Shown: positions 52,043 through 60,012 of the stretch, in pieces
Position numbering within the stretch: position 1 is the stretch's first letter
Layout of the letters: each line of letters starts with the position of its first letter
Assembly: GCF_050563535.1 (NCBI RefSeq)
Contig: NZ_JBNXUO010000004.1
Location: forward strand, 154,007 to 218,006
Length of the DNA: 64,000 nt
Source: Falsiroseomonas sp050563535
Lineage (GTDB): Bacteria > Pseudomonadota > Alphaproteobacteria > Acetobacterales > Acetobacteraceae
Direction of reading: 5' to 3'
Notes under the pieces: model-generated
Told to the model about the DNA's origin: nothing
Database searches by the model: none
Seen by the model: the letters and a program-made list of their open reading frames with translations, nothing else
Made by a program: the position numbers and the translations under genes

Positions 52043-52424
52043 TGAGGGAGACGGGGATGGCGCGCCCGTCCCGCGCGCCTCCGCGTTCGCCATAGGTGCC
52101 CGGCCCCGCGGGCCGCGCCGCGCCGGCGATGGTCTCGATGACGCGCGACTGCAAGTCGATGGCGCGTTCCAGCAGGCGCCGGTTCTCGGCCGAGAGGTCG
52201 CGCAGCCGGCCGGCGATCTCCTCGGCATGGCGCCGCTCCTCGCCCTCGGCCCGGGTGTCGCTGCCGCGTGCGGCGGCATAGGCGGCGGCGAAGGCGTCCG
52301 ACGCCTGGCGCTTCGGCGCCGCCAGCTCCGCCGCCTCCGCGAGGTCGAGCCGCGCGAGCGCCTCGTTCTCGGCGCGCAGTGCCTCAGCCAGGCGCTGCGC
52401 CGCGATCATGAGGGGTTGCATCAT
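52029..52424 (-). CDS. FlgN-like flagellar export chaperone
   Basis: A 131-residue helical protein, most likely the FlgN-type chaperone for hook-filament junction proteins. LAEALRAENEALARLDLAEAAELAAPKRQASDAFAAAYA is a long heptad-rich helix typical of FlgN, followed by LRDLSAENRRLLERAIDLQSRVIETIA. It lies directly after flgJ, overlapping its 3' end by four bases, as in other alphaproteobacterial flagellar loci. ATG at 52424 has AGGAG eight bases upstream; 52421 is also possible. Sequence conservation in FlgN is low, so identification rests on position and helix pattern. Confidence 0.7.
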   Translation of the reverse strand: MMQPLMIAAQRLAEALRAENEALARLDLAEAAELAAPKRQASDAFAAAYAAARGSDTRAEGEERRHAEEIAGRLRDLSAENRRLLERAIDLQSRVIETIAGAARPAGPGTYGERGGARDGRAIPVSLTSRA

Positions 52425-52735
52425 CTCTCTCTGTCTCCTGTGGTGGTCAGCCGGCTTTCCTGCAGCCGCAGCATCTCGCGCCCGACGGAGGCGGCGAGGC
52501 CGAGCCCGCCGGCGCGCGCCAGGTCGCGGGCGATGGCCTCGACCAGCATCGGGCGCCACTGCGCCTCCGCGGCGCCGCCGCCGAAGGGGCCGCTCGTGTC
52601 GAGCCCCTCGAACATCGGGTTGAGCAGCGCGCCGAGGGCCTGCGCCTCGAAGTCCCGCGCGGCGCGGCGGAGATCGGCGTCGCGCGCCGGGGCGCGGGCG
52701 GGGGTGGGGGCGGGGGCGGCGGGAAGGGGGGTCAT
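52421..52735 (-). CDS. flgJ: FlgJ-type rod-binding protein, short form
   Basis: A 104-residue protein with only the N-terminal rod-binding domain of FlgJ. RRAARDFEAQALGALLNPMFEGLDTSGPFGGGAAEAQWRPML matches the scaffold segment that caps the growing rod. The peptidoglycan-hydrolase half of enterobacterial FlgJ is missing, as usual in alphaproteobacteria. The ATG overlaps the flgI stop by four bases. It acts in the periplasm; no signal is needed because export is by the flagellar apparatus. Confidence 0.82.
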   Translation of the reverse strand: MTPLPAAPAPTPARAPARDADLRRAARDFEAQALGALLNPMFEGLDTSGPFGGGAAEAQWRPMLVEAIARDLARAGGLGLAASVGREMLRLQESRLTTTGDRER

Positions 52736-53844
52736 CGCACCTCCAGCTCCGCCTGGAGCGCCCCGGCGGCCTTGATGGTCTGGAGGATGGTGATGAGGTC
52801 GCGCGGCCCGACGCCGAGCCCGTTCAGCCCGCGCACCAGCTCCTCCAGCGTGACGCCGCCGCGCAGGATGCCGAGGCGCCGCTCGTTCTGGTCGTCCACC
52901 TCGATATTCGTGCGGGGGACCACCGCGGTCTGGCCGTTGGACAGCGGCGCGGGCTGGCTGACCTGCGGTGCCTCCGTGATGCGGATGGTCAGGTTGCCCT
53001 GCGCGATCGCGACCGTGGAGACGCGGACATTGGCGCCCATGACGATGGTGCCCGACGCTTCCTCCACCACCACCCGCGCCACCTGGTCGGGCTGCACGCG
53101 CAGCTGCTCGATCTCGGCGAGGAAGCCCACCGCGTCGCGGCCGGAGAGCATCACCGCGACCGTGCGCGGGTCCGTCGCCTGCGCCACGTTGCCGCCGGCC
53201 GCGCGGTTCACGGCCGCCGCGATGCGCCGCGCCGTCGTCAGGTCCGGGTTGCGGAGCGCGAGGCGCAGCACCTCGCCCTGGGCGAAGCGGAAGGGGATCT
53301 CGCGTTCCACCGTGGCGCCGTTGGCGATGCGCCCGGCGGTCGGCACGCCGCGCGTCACGCTGCCGGCCGCGCCGCGGGCGGCAACCGCGCCGGTGGCGAC
53401 CGCGCCTTGCGCCACTGCATAGACCTCCCCATCCGCACCCAGCAGCGGCGTGACCAGCAGCGTGCCGCCCTGGAGGTTGGTGGCGTCGCCGAGGGCGGAG
53501 ACGGCGATGTCGATGCGCGACCCGCTGCGGGCGAAGGGCGGCAGGTTCGCGGTGACCATCACGGCCGCGACGTTGCGCGTATCCAGCTGGCGTTCCTGGT
53601 CGCGCGTGTTGACGCCGAGCCGTTCCAGCACGCCGATCAGCGACTGCCGCGTGAAGACCGCGCTGCGCAGTCGGTCGCCGGTGCCGTTCAGCCCGACCAC
53701 CAGCCCGTAGCCCACCAGCTGGTTCTCCCGCACGCCTTCGATGTCGGCGATGTCCTTGATGCGGACCTGCGCGGCAGGCGCGGCGAGCGGGGTGGACAGG
53801 AGGAGGAGCAGGGCCGCGAACCACGGCCGCCAACCCGTCCTCAT
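52732..53844 (-). CDS. flgI: Flagellar P-ring protein FlgI
   Basis: FlgI forms the peptidoglycan-layer ring around the flagellar rod. The 370-residue precursor has a signal peptide (RTGWRPWFAALLLLLSTPLAAPA) cut near residue 23, then the hallmark RIKDIADIEGVRENQLVGYGLVVGLNGTGD. ARIGRD-like NRAAGGNVAQATDP and VVEEASGTIVMGANVRVSTVAIAQGNLTI are further conserved parts. ATG at 53844 is chosen; sequence upstream is Pro-rich and non-coding. It precedes flgJ on the minus strand and is divergent from fliX. Confidence 0.93.
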   Translation of the reverse strand: MRTGWRPWFAALLLLLSTPLAAPAAQVRIKDIADIEGVRENQLVGYGLVVGLNGTGDRLRSAVFTRQSLIGVLERLGVNTRDQERQLDTRNVAAVMVTANLPPFARSGSRIDIAVSALGDATNLQGGTLLVTPLLGADGEVYAVAQGAVATGAVAARGAAGSVTRGVPTAGRIANGATVEREIPFRFAQGEVLRLALRNPDLTTARRIAAAVNRAAGGNVAQATDPRTVAVMLSGRDAVGFLAEIEQLRVQPDQVARVVVEEASGTIVMGANVRVSTVAIAQGNLTIRITEAPQVSQPAPLSNGQTAVVPRTNIEVDDQNERRLGILRGGVTLEELVRGLNGLGVGPRDLITILQTIKAAGALQAELEVR

Positions 53845-53993
53845 CCTCGGGCAAGGTTTTTCCGCCACCTTCCACTCCGCATCGCCGGCGCGGCGGGGCA
53901 GCAACGGGCGTGCCAGCCCTGCGGGCGATGCGGGCGGCAGGACCTGCCGGGGCAGGGCAGGGGGTGCCGCCAAGCGGCAGGGATGGGGGGGCG

Positions 53994-54398
53994 ATGACAC
54001 GGATCGGGGGGATCACCGGCGGGATGGCGCCGCCGCGGCGCGGCGGGCGGGCCGGCGGCTTCGGGTTGCCGTCCTCCGCGCCCGAGTCGCAGGCTGCCGC
54101 AGCCATGGCGGCGGTCGCGCCCCCGTCGCTGCTCGGTCTTCAGGAAGCCGGGGCGGTGGCGCCGGATGCGGGACGGGCAGGACGGCAGGCGGCGGCGGTG
54201 CTCGACGAACTGCGCGGCATGCAGCTCGACCTGCTGTCGGGCGAGGCGGACCTCGGCCGCCTGTCACGCCTTGCGGCGCTTGCGGCCGGTCTGCGAACCG
54301 TTGCCGGGCCTGCGCTTGATGCCACCCTGGCGGGGGTGGCGCTGCGGGCCCGGCTGGAAATCGCCCGCCGCCGGGTACGTGATGCGTCGGGGGGGTGA
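53994..54398 (+). CDS. fliX: Flagellar assembly protein FliX
   Basis: FliX is an alphaproteobacterial flagellar regulator that controls class III/IV flagellar gene timing with FlbD. The 134-residue product has the short Gly-rich N-terminus MTRIGGITGG, then the conserved helices LDELRGMQLDLLSGEADLGRLSRLAAL and VALRARLEIARRRV. ATG at 53994 is preceded by GGATGGGGGGGC, a strong purine-rich site. It is divergent from flgI, the typical position of fliX. No obvious FlbD gene is visible in this window. Confidence 0.83.
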   Translation: MTRIGGITGGMAPPRRGGRAGGFGLPSSAPESQAAAAMAAVAPPSLLGLQEAGAVAPDAGRAGRQAAAVLDELRGMQLDLLSGEADLGRLSRLAALAAGLRTVAGPALDATLAGVALRARLEIARRRVRDASGG

Positions 54399-54436
54399 AA
54401 ACTCGCGCAGATCAGGAGCTTGCGCGAAAGCAGGGC

Positions 54437-54466
54437 TTGCCCATGCCGGGGGCGCACCACTATGGT
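54437..54466 (+). promoter_or_regulatory. Possible promoter upstream of dksA
   Basis: TTGCCC (54437-54442) and TATGGT (54461-54466) with an 18-base spacer lie 62 bases before the dksA start. Both hexamers are moderate matches to sigma-70 consensus. Confidence 0.35.
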
Positions 54467-54527
54467 CCGCCCGCCTTCGCCGGCTTGGACGCCGGGTACT
54501 GGGCGGCGGGGCTGGGGAAGTGGTGCC

Positions 54528-54944
54528 ATGCTCGTGACCTTGCCGCCGGACTACCGTCCGACCAGCGACGAAGAGTTCATGAACCCGCTGCAGGTGGAAT
54601 ATTTCCGGCAGAAGCTGCTCCGCTGGCGAGGCGACCTGCTGCGTGAGGCGGGGGAGACGCTGAGCAGCCTCGGCCAGGGCGGCATCAACGAGGCCGACCT
54701 GACCGACCGCGCCAGTGTCGAAACCGACCGCGCGCTCGAACTCCGCACCCGCGACCGCGCGCGCAAGCTGATCAGCAAGATCGACCAGGCGCTGGAGCGG
54801 TTGGAGAACGGGACCTACGGCTACTGCGAGGAAACCGGGGAGCCGATCGGGCTGCGCCGGCTGGAAGCGCGCCCGATCGCCACCCTGTCGATCGAGGCTC
54901 AGGAGCGCCACGAGCGGATGGAGCGCGTCCACCGCGACGACTGA
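54528..54944 (+). CDS. dksA: RNA polymerase-binding transcription factor DksA
   Basis: DksA binds the RNA polymerase secondary channel and assists ppGpp. The 138-residue product keeps the coiled-coil tip acidic residues D57 and D60 (EADLTDRAS), the basic helix ELRTRDRARKLISKIDQALE, and YGYCEETGEPIGLRRLEARP. Of four zinc cysteines only C100 remains: the others are T103, S121 and A124. This pattern occurs in alphaproteobacteria and suggests a zinc-independent C-terminal fold. It follows fliX by 129 bases, a common arrangement. A second DksA may exist elsewhere. Confidence 0.9.
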   Translation: MLVTLPPDYRPTSDEEFMNPLQVEYFRQKLLRWRGDLLREAGETLSSLGQGGINEADLTDRASVETDRALELRTRDRARKLISKIDQALERLENGTYGYCEETGEPIGLRRLEARPIATLSIEAQERHERMERVHRDD

Positions 54945-54963
54945 TCCCGCCGTCAGGCGTCGC
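54934..54963. terminator. Hairpin with both stop codons of dksA and yedK
   Basis: GCGACG-A-CTGA pairs with TCAG-G-CGTCGC (54934-54944 and 54953-54963) with one mismatch and an eight-base loop. The TGA of dksA (54942-54944) and the yedK stop (54953-54955) lie at the stem base. Confidence 0.5.
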
Positions 54964-55687
54964 CGGTCAGGTCCGGTGGCGGATCGTCCAGTTCCCGCGG
55001 CGGCATCGCCAGCGGATCCCGCGCCAGCAGGCGCGCGTCGTTCTCGCCCACACGCCCCACCCGGTTGTCCACCGGCCAGATCGCCAACTCCTCGGCGGGG
55101 CTGGGGACCAGAAGCTCCAGCAGGTCCTCCGGCGGGTGCTCCTCCTCGCCGAGCCAGGCGTCCCACACCTCGGGCGGCAGGATCACCGGCATGCGGTGGT
55201 GCACAAGCGCCTGCTTCTCGTTCGCGTCGGTGGTAATGACGGTGAAGCTGCGCAGCCAGGTGCCGTCCGGGGCCTTCCACCCCTCCCACAACCCGGCGAC
55301 CGCCATTGGCGCTCCGGAGGCGAGGGCGACGGCATAGGCCTGCTTGCCGCCGGCCTCGTCCTTCCGCCATTCGTAGAAACCGTCCATCGGAACCAGGCAG
55401 CGGCGCTTCGCGAAGGCGTCCCTGAAGCTCGGCTTTTCCGCCAGCGTGTCGGCTCGGGCGTTCATCAGCTTCGCCGCGTCCTTCGCATCCTTCGCCCAGC
55501 GCGGCACGAGTCCCCAGCGCAGCGGATCGAGGTGCCGCTGCCCGGTTTCGGGATGGCGGCGCACCACCAGGCTGTCCTGCGTCGGCGCGACGTTCCACGA
55601 CGCCGGGTGGTTCGGCGTCGGGTTCCGCGTCTCGAAGTAGCGTGCGAGCCCGGCGGGATCGCGCTGGAGGAAGAAGCGTCCGCACAT
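54953..55687 (-). CDS. yedK: SOS-associated peptidase YedK (HMCES family)
   Basis: YedK/HMCES forms a covalent thiazolidine link to abasic sites in single-stranded DNA. The 244-residue product starts MCGRFF, giving the catalytic C2 after Met removal. N77 (KLMNARADT), E106 (FYEWRKD) and H164 (VHHRMPVIL) complete the active site at the usual spacing. ATG at 55687 is required by the catalytic cysteine. It is interposed between dksA and a nuclease-like gene inside the flagellar region; no LexA box was identified upstream by eye. Confidence 0.9.
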   Translation of the reverse strand: MCGRFFLQRDPAGLARYFETRNPTPNHPASWNVAPTQDSLVVRRHPETGQRHLDPLRWGLVPRWAKDAKDAAKLMNARADTLAEKPSFRDAFAKRRCLVPMDGFYEWRKDEAGGKQAYAVALASGAPMAVAGLWEGWKAPDGTWLRSFTVITTDANEKQALVHHRMPVILPPEVWDAWLGEEEHPPEDLLELLVPSPAEELAIWPVDNRVGRVGENDARLLARDPLAMPPRELDDPPPDLTGDA

Positions 55688-55772
55688 GCGGTGAAGATAT
55701 GTCGCCCGGCCCCGGCGCCCAAGCCGCCGCGCTGCGTTGCGCCTGGAAGCCAAAGGACGGAGCGCCGGGACG

Positions 55773-56477
55773 ATGCAGCTGACGGACCCCCTGTCCATCG
55801 CGCTCGAGCGGTTCAACCGGAAGGAGCGCAACATCCTGGTGCGGGACATGCTGGGCCATGCCGAGGAGCCGCTGCGGCTTGCGCCGCGTTTCCTCGGCAC
55901 GCTCGGCGAGGCAGTGCCCGATCTTGCGGTCCCGGCCGATGCGTGGTGGGCGACCGACTATCACTTCGACTGGATCGCCGGCGCGCTGCGGCTGTTCGCC
56001 GCCGGCGGAACCGTGCCCGACGGTCCGGCCGGCCGCTGGGCGAACTCCGGCGAGAAGGGCGAGCGTCTCGTGGCCGGCAACCAGCAGGATGTCGACCTGC
56101 TGATCGCCTGGGGCGGCACGCTGCTGCTGATCGAGGCGAAGGCCTACGGGAAGCAGGACAACACGCAGCTGATGAAAAAGGCCTACCGCCTCCGGCAGCT
56201 GGACAGGCTGGCAGCGGACCTCGCATTGCCGGCGCTCCGCTTCCGCTTCCTGCTGGCCGCGATCGACAAGCCCGGCCCGCCGCCCGCCGCACCCTGGCCC
56301 TCCTGGGCCTGCCCCGGCGGCAGGTTCCTCTGGGTGGCGCTTCGCGATGCGGCGTGGCTGCCGGACGGCGCTGCCGCGGTGCTGAAGGTCACGCGCTGCG
56401 GACCGCCCGGCGGCCGGGCGAGCGACGAGCATGGAACGCATTGGCGCATCCTGCGCGAAGGCCGGTCCAAGTGCTGA
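55773..56477 (+). CDS. Unknown protein with PD-(D/E)XK nuclease-like motif
   Basis: I do not recognise the family. The 234-residue protein has QQDVDLLIAWGGTLLLIEAKAYGKQDN, where D108, then E121 and K123 (LLLIEAKAY) form the D-x(n)-E-x-K pattern of PD-(D/E)XK nucleases, preceded by a possible acidic helix. If folded so, it would bind one or two Mg ions and cut DNA. The rest includes an aromatic cluster (WWATDYHFDW). ATG at 55773 follows AAAGGACGGAG. It is divergent from yedK and convergent with flgH. Confidence 0.6.
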   Translation: MQLTDPLSIALERFNRKERNILVRDMLGHAEEPLRLAPRFLGTLGEAVPDLAVPADAWWATDYHFDWIAGALRLFAAGGTVPDGPAGRWANSGEKGERLVAGNQQDVDLLIAWGGTLLLIEAKAYGKQDNTQLMKKAYRLRQLDRLAADLALPALRFRFLLAAIDKPGPPPAAPWPSWACPGGRFLWVALRDAAWLPDGAAAVLKVTRCGPPGGRASDEHGTHWRILREGRSKC

Positions 56478-56484
56478 CGTGCGT

Positions 56485-57210
56485 TCAGAACGGCAGGATC
56501 ACGTCCAGCAGCTGCTGCCCGATCCTGGGCGCCTGCACGTCGCTGATGGTGCCGCGGCCGCCATAGGCGATGCGGGCCTCTGCCAGCCGGTCGTGGCGCA
56601 CGGTGTTGTCGCTGGCGATGTCCTGCGGGCGGATGATGCCGCTCACCGTCATGTCGCGCAGCTCGTGGTTCACCCGCACCTGCTGCCGGCCCGCCACCAC
56701 CAGGTTGCCGTTCGGCAGCACCTGCGCGACCGTCGCCGCGACGCGCAGCGTCACCGTCTCGTTGCGGCGGATGCTGCCCGTCCCGTTGGTGGTCTGCTCC
56801 CCATTCGTCTGCACGAGGCGCGAGGGATCGACGGCGTTCGGCAACAGCCGCGTCAGCGACGTCTCGAGCCCGAGCAGCCGGGGGATGCCGAGCGTGTCCG
56901 TCCCGGTGCGTTCGCGTTCCGTGCGGTTCTGGAGCTGCGCCTCGTCCTGGATCGAGACGAGCACCGTCACCAGGTCCCCCGGCGCCGCCGCGCGCTGGTC
57001 GCGCAGGAAGGTGCGGCTGCCCGTGCGCCACAGCGAATTGGCCGAGGCCGGGGCTTCCTGCGGGACAGGCATCGGCATGGACACGTTGCGCCAGCGCGGA
57101 TCGGCGGTCGGGCTGTCCATCGCGGCCAGCGCCGGCGGGCGGCCGACCTCCGACAGCCTCTCGCAGCCGCCGGCCAGCACCAGGGCGAGAAGCAGGGCGG
57201 CGCGCGTCAT
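56485..57210 (-). CDS. flgH: Flagellar L-ring protein FlgH
   Basis: FlgH forms the outer-membrane ring. The 241-residue product has the lipobox LAGGC (C16) after a short hydrophobic signal. Hallmarks are SLWRTGSRTFLRDQRAAAPGDLVTV and the C-terminal VSGIIRPQDIASDNTV followed by ARIAYGGRG. The ATG overlaps the flgA stop by four bases. It is the last gene of the minus-strand flgF-flgG-flgA-flgH operon and converges with the nuclease-like gene. Confidence 0.93.
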   Translation of the reverse strand: MTRAALLLALVLAGGCERLSEVGRPPALAAMDSPTADPRWRNVSMPMPVPQEAPASANSLWRTGSRTFLRDQRAAAPGDLVTVLVSIQDEAQLQNRTERERTGTDTLGIPRLLGLETSLTRLLPNAVDPSRLVQTNGEQTTNGTGSIRRNETVTLRVAATVAQVLPNGNLVVAGRQQVRVNHELRDMTVSGIIRPQDIASDNTVRHDRLAEARIAYGGRGTISDVQAPRIGQQLLDVILPF

Positions 57211-58124
57211 CGGCCCGCCCCCACACGCACCCGGCCGGGCGCGACCACCACCGCTTCCACCACCTGGCGGCTGGCGATGTTCATCACCGCTACCGCCGCC
57301 CCCCGCGCCGCGGCTTCCATCGCGCGGCCCTGCGCCGTCAGCTGCATCCCTGGCGCCTCGTACACCATCGTCACCGTCGCGCCGCGCTCCACCGCCACGG
57401 GCTGCGCGAGATCGGCCAGCAGCAGCGGCTGGTCGGCCCCGGCAGGGCGGCGCATCGCCTGGCCCACTACCTGGTCCGCCCGCTGCGCCGCACCTGGCCG
57501 AAGGCGGGACGCCGGCACGCGGACCAGCCGCACATCGCCCGTTCCCACCACCTCCCCCAGCGCCAGGCGGCGCGCCGCGACCAGCATCGGCACGGTCGGC
57601 ACCACGCGCCCGGTCACCCGCAGCCGCAGCGTCGGCGTCCCTTCGGCCGCCACGACCAGCACGGCGGCGAAGCGGGACGTCGCGGCATCCAGCGCCGCGC
57701 CCTCCACGGCAAGCTGCGCGAAGGCGGCCTGCGGCACCATCGGCGGGGCGAAGGCCTGCAGTTCGACCTCCGCCTCCTCCTCCAACCCCTGGTGGCGCAG
57801 CGCGGCGCGGAGCAGGGCCACGACCTCCGCCGAGGCGACGGCGCGGCCCGGCCGCTCGACCACCACGCGATCCGCGCCGGCCACGGGCCGCCAGCCGATG
57901 CCCTGGCTGCGCGCGATGGCGAGGAGCTGCGGCGCCTCCACCACCAGCCGCGCACCCGGCGCCGGCGCGGGGCCGAGCACGGCGGCGGCGCGCGGCCCCG
58001 CACCCTCGAAGATGTCGCCGAGCCGCAGGACGGCGTCGTCCACCACCACGAAGGGACGCAGCGTCGCCAGTTCCGCCCGCGCCGGCGCGGCGGCAAGGAG
58101 TAGCAGGAGCAGGAGGGTCCGCAT
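57207..58124 (-). CDS. flgA: Flagella basal body P-ring formation protein FlgA
   Basis: FlgA is the periplasmic chaperone for FlgI. The 305-residue precursor has a signal peptide (MRTLLLLLLLAAAPARA), and SAF-type elements AARRLALGEVVGTGDVRLVRVPASRL and GQAMRRPAGADQPLLLADL, then VTMVYEAPGMQLTAQGRAMEAAARG. The C-terminal domain is complete. ATG at 58124 is favoured by the signal peptide; an in-frame GTG at 58133 is possible. It sits in the flgG-flgA-flgH order usual in alphaproteobacteria. Confidence 0.9.
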   Translation of the reverse strand: MRTLLLLLLLAAAPARAELATLRPFVVVDDAVLRLGDIFEGAGPRAAAVLGPAPAPGARLVVEAPQLLAIARSQGIGWRPVAGADRVVVERPGRAVASAEVVALLRAALRHQGLEEEAEVELQAFAPPMVPQAAFAQLAVEGAALDAATSRFAAVLVVAAEGTPTLRLRVTGRVVPTVPMLVAARRLALGEVVGTGDVRLVRVPASRLRPGAAQRADQVVGQAMRRPAGADQPLLLADLAQPVAVERGATVTMVYEAPGMQLTAQGRAMEAAARGAAVAVMNIASRQVVEAVVVAPGRVRVGAGR

Positions 58125-58129
58125 TGCCG

Positions 58130-58915
58130 TCACCGCAGCCGCGAGAGGGTGGAGAGCATCTCGTCGCTTGCCGAGATGACGCGGCTGTTCATCTCGTAGG
58201 CGCGCTGCGCGGTGATCAGGTTCGTGATCTCCTGCACCACGTTGACGTTCGACGTCTCGACGAAGCCCTGCAGCACCTGGCCATAGCCCGGCGTGCCCGG
58301 CGCGCCCGCCTGCGGCTGGCCTGAGCCGGGGGTGGCGAGCAGCAGGTTGTCGCCGATCGCCTCCAGCCCGCCTTCGTTCGCGAAAAGGGCAAGCTGGATC
58401 TGGCCCACATTCTGCGGCTGCACCTGCCCGTCGAGCTTGGCCAGCACCTCGCCATTGGCGTTGATCGTCACGTCGCGCGCGGCGGCGGGGATGGTGATGC
58501 CGGGCTGCACGACGAAGCCGTCGGCGGTTACGATCACGCCTTCCGGGCTGAGCGCGAAGGTGCCGTCGCGGGTGAAGGCGGTCTCGCCCGAAGGCAGCTG
58601 CACCTGGAAATAGCCGTTGCCGCGGATCGCGAGGTCGAAGCGGTTCTCGGTCTGCGACAGGTTGCCCTGTTCGCTGATGCGGTAGACCGCCCCGGTCTTG
58701 ACGCCGAGGCCCACCTGCGCGCCGGCCGGCAGCACGCTGCCGGTATCCGCGCTCTGCGACCCGACGCGGCGCAGGTTCTGGTAGATGAGGTCCTGGAACT
58801 CGGCGCGGCGGCGCTTGTAGCCCGTCGTGCTCATGTTCGCGATGTTGTTCGAGATCACCTCGACATTCGTCTGCTGGGCCATCATGCCCGTGCCGGCGAT
58901 GTGCAGGCTTCGCAT
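58130..58915 (-). CDS. flgG: Flagellar distal rod protein FlgG
   Basis: FlgG makes the distal rod. The 261-residue product has the rod/hook N-terminal signature NVEVISNNIANMSTTGYKRRRAEF and the C-terminal EMNSRVISASDEMLSTLSRLR. The central domain has LAIRGNGYFQVQL and FTRDGTFALSPEG. ATG at 58915 is the family start (MRSLHIAGTGM). Just in front of it lies a 71-base tandem duplication that copies the leader and the first eight codons. flgG is followed by flgA with a five-base gap. Confidence 0.93.
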   Translation of the reverse strand: MRSLHIAGTGMMAQQTNVEVISNNIANMSTTGYKRRRAEFQDLIYQNLRRVGSQSADTGSVLPAGAQVGLGVKTGAVYRISEQGNLSQTENRFDLAIRGNGYFQVQLPSGETAFTRDGTFALSPEGVIVTADGFVVQPGITIPAAARDVTINANGEVLAKLDGQVQPQNVGQIQLALFANEGGLEAIGDNLLLATPGSGQPQAGAPGTPGYGQVLQGFVETSNVNVVQEITNLITAQRAYEMNSRVISASDEMLSTLSRLR

Positions 58916-59048
58916 CGTCAGGTACCTCGCCTCGGGTGAGCCGGCACAAGACCGCAAGGGTCGCCGGCGATGTGCAGGCTTCGCATCGTCAGGTACCTCG
59001 CCTCGGGTGAGCCGGCACGAGACCGCAAGGGTCGCCGGCGATATGCAG
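58892..59048 (-). repeat. 71-base tandem duplication at the flgG start
   Basis: Units 58892-58962 and 58963-59033 match at 70 of 71 positions (CACAAG versus CACGAG), followed by a partial third copy 59034-59048. Each full unit holds the leader, the ATG and the first eight codons of flgG. The period of 71 is not a multiple of three, so the second start is out of frame with flgG. Confidence 0.85.
58918..58986 (-). other. Upstream mini-ORF (22 codons) created by the duplication
   Basis: From the duplicated ATG at 58986 a short frame begins with the flgG start codons (MRSLHIAG) and continues with DPCGLVPAHPRRGT to a TGA at 58920-58918, two bases before the real flgG ATG (TGACGATG). Because its leader copy is the same as flgG's, it should be translated and could couple or limit flgG translation. 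Confidence 0.55.
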
Positions 59049-59068
59049 CGTGCAAGGGGCGCGGAGCA

Positions 59069-59812
59069 TCAGCGGCGCCGCAGGATGCGCTCGACGGCGG
59101 AGCCGAGGCGTTCGCCCTCGCGCTCGGCCATCTGGGCGGCGAACTGGAACTGCCGCAGCTCCTCCGTCATGCGCGTCAGCTCGATGACGGGGCGGACATT
59201 GCTGCCCTCCACCGCGCCCTGCACCACGCCGGGGCGTTCCACCGGCTGCGGCGCCATGCCGGCGGGGGCGGCGAAGACGCGGTCGCCCTCGGCCAGCAGG
59301 CGCTGCGGGTCCTCGAAGCGGACCACGCGGAACTGGCCGATCTGGCCGCTCTCGCTGCGGATCCCGCCATCGCCGGTCACCTCGATGCGGCTGTCGCCGG
59401 CGGCGACGCGGACCGGCCGGCCGTCGGTGCCGAGCACCGGATGGCCGTCGGTGTCCACCACCTGCCCCTCGCCATCCAGCCCGAAGCGGCCGGCGCGGGT
59501 GAAGCGTTCGCCGCGTGGGGTCTGCACGGCGAAGAAGCCGTCAGGCGCGGCGAGCGCCAGGTCGAGCGGATTGCCCGTGCGGGCCAGCGCGCCCGGCTGC
59601 GTCTCGCGCCAGGTGGCGCGGTCCTGCGCGAAGGCGAGGTCGCGGCCGCCGGGCGGCGCATCGGCCAGCTGCCGTTCCAGCACCGTGCCGAACAGCGGCC
59701 GCTGCGCGCGGAAGCCGGGCGTGTCGGCATTGGCGATGTTGTTCGCCGTCACCGCCGTCGCGCGCTGCTGCGAGACGAGGCGGGACAGCACGATGTAGCC
59801 GGGGCTGTCCAT
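59069..59812 (-). CDS. flgF: Flagellar proximal rod protein FlgF
   Basis: FlgF is a proximal rod subunit. The 247-residue product has the N-terminal signature TAVTANNIANADTPGFRAQR and the C-terminal TRMTEELRQFQFAAQMAEREGERLGSAVERIL. Internal blocks are LALAAPDGFFAVQTPRGERFTRAGRFGL. The ATG at 59812 begins MDSPGYIVLS. It is the first gene of the flgF-G-A-H operon, divergent from fliL across 200 bases, which should contain both promoters; no confident sigma site was found. Confidence 0.9.
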   Translation of the reverse strand: MDSPGYIVLSRLVSQQRATAVTANNIANADTPGFRAQRPLFGTVLERQLADAPPGGRDLAFAQDRATWRETQPGALARTGNPLDLALAAPDGFFAVQTPRGERFTRAGRFGLDGEGQVVDTDGHPVLGTDGRPVRVAAGDSRIEVTGDGGIRSESGQIGQFRVVRFEDPQRLLAEGDRVFAAPAGMAPQPVERPGVVQGAVEGSNVRPVIELTRMTEELRQFQFAAQMAEREGERLGSAVERILRRR

Positions 59813-60012
59813 GCTGCGCTCCTGGATCGCGGTCCGTTCCGCGCGGCGCAGCGCAAGCCCTGTGCCAACCCTGTGCGGGCCGCGGCGGGCGGGCGGTGCC
59901 GGGCGCGGGCAGGAAATGCCGCCACCCGGCAGCCCGCGCCGCGGCAAGCCTTCCTTAAGTGCGCCGCCCCCATCCTGGGGCGCGCGACAGGCAGGCGGGA
60001 AGCACCGGGACG

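Noticed and set aside
58892..59048. 71-base duplication considered as a transposon or CRISPR remnant
   Set aside because: There are no terminal inverted repeats or spacers, and the unit is simply the flgG leader and its first codons.
59813..60012. Sigma-54 promoter between flgF and fliL
   Set aside because: A TGGC...GC-like match exists on the minus strand but its GG-GC spacing is 11 instead of 10 bases.
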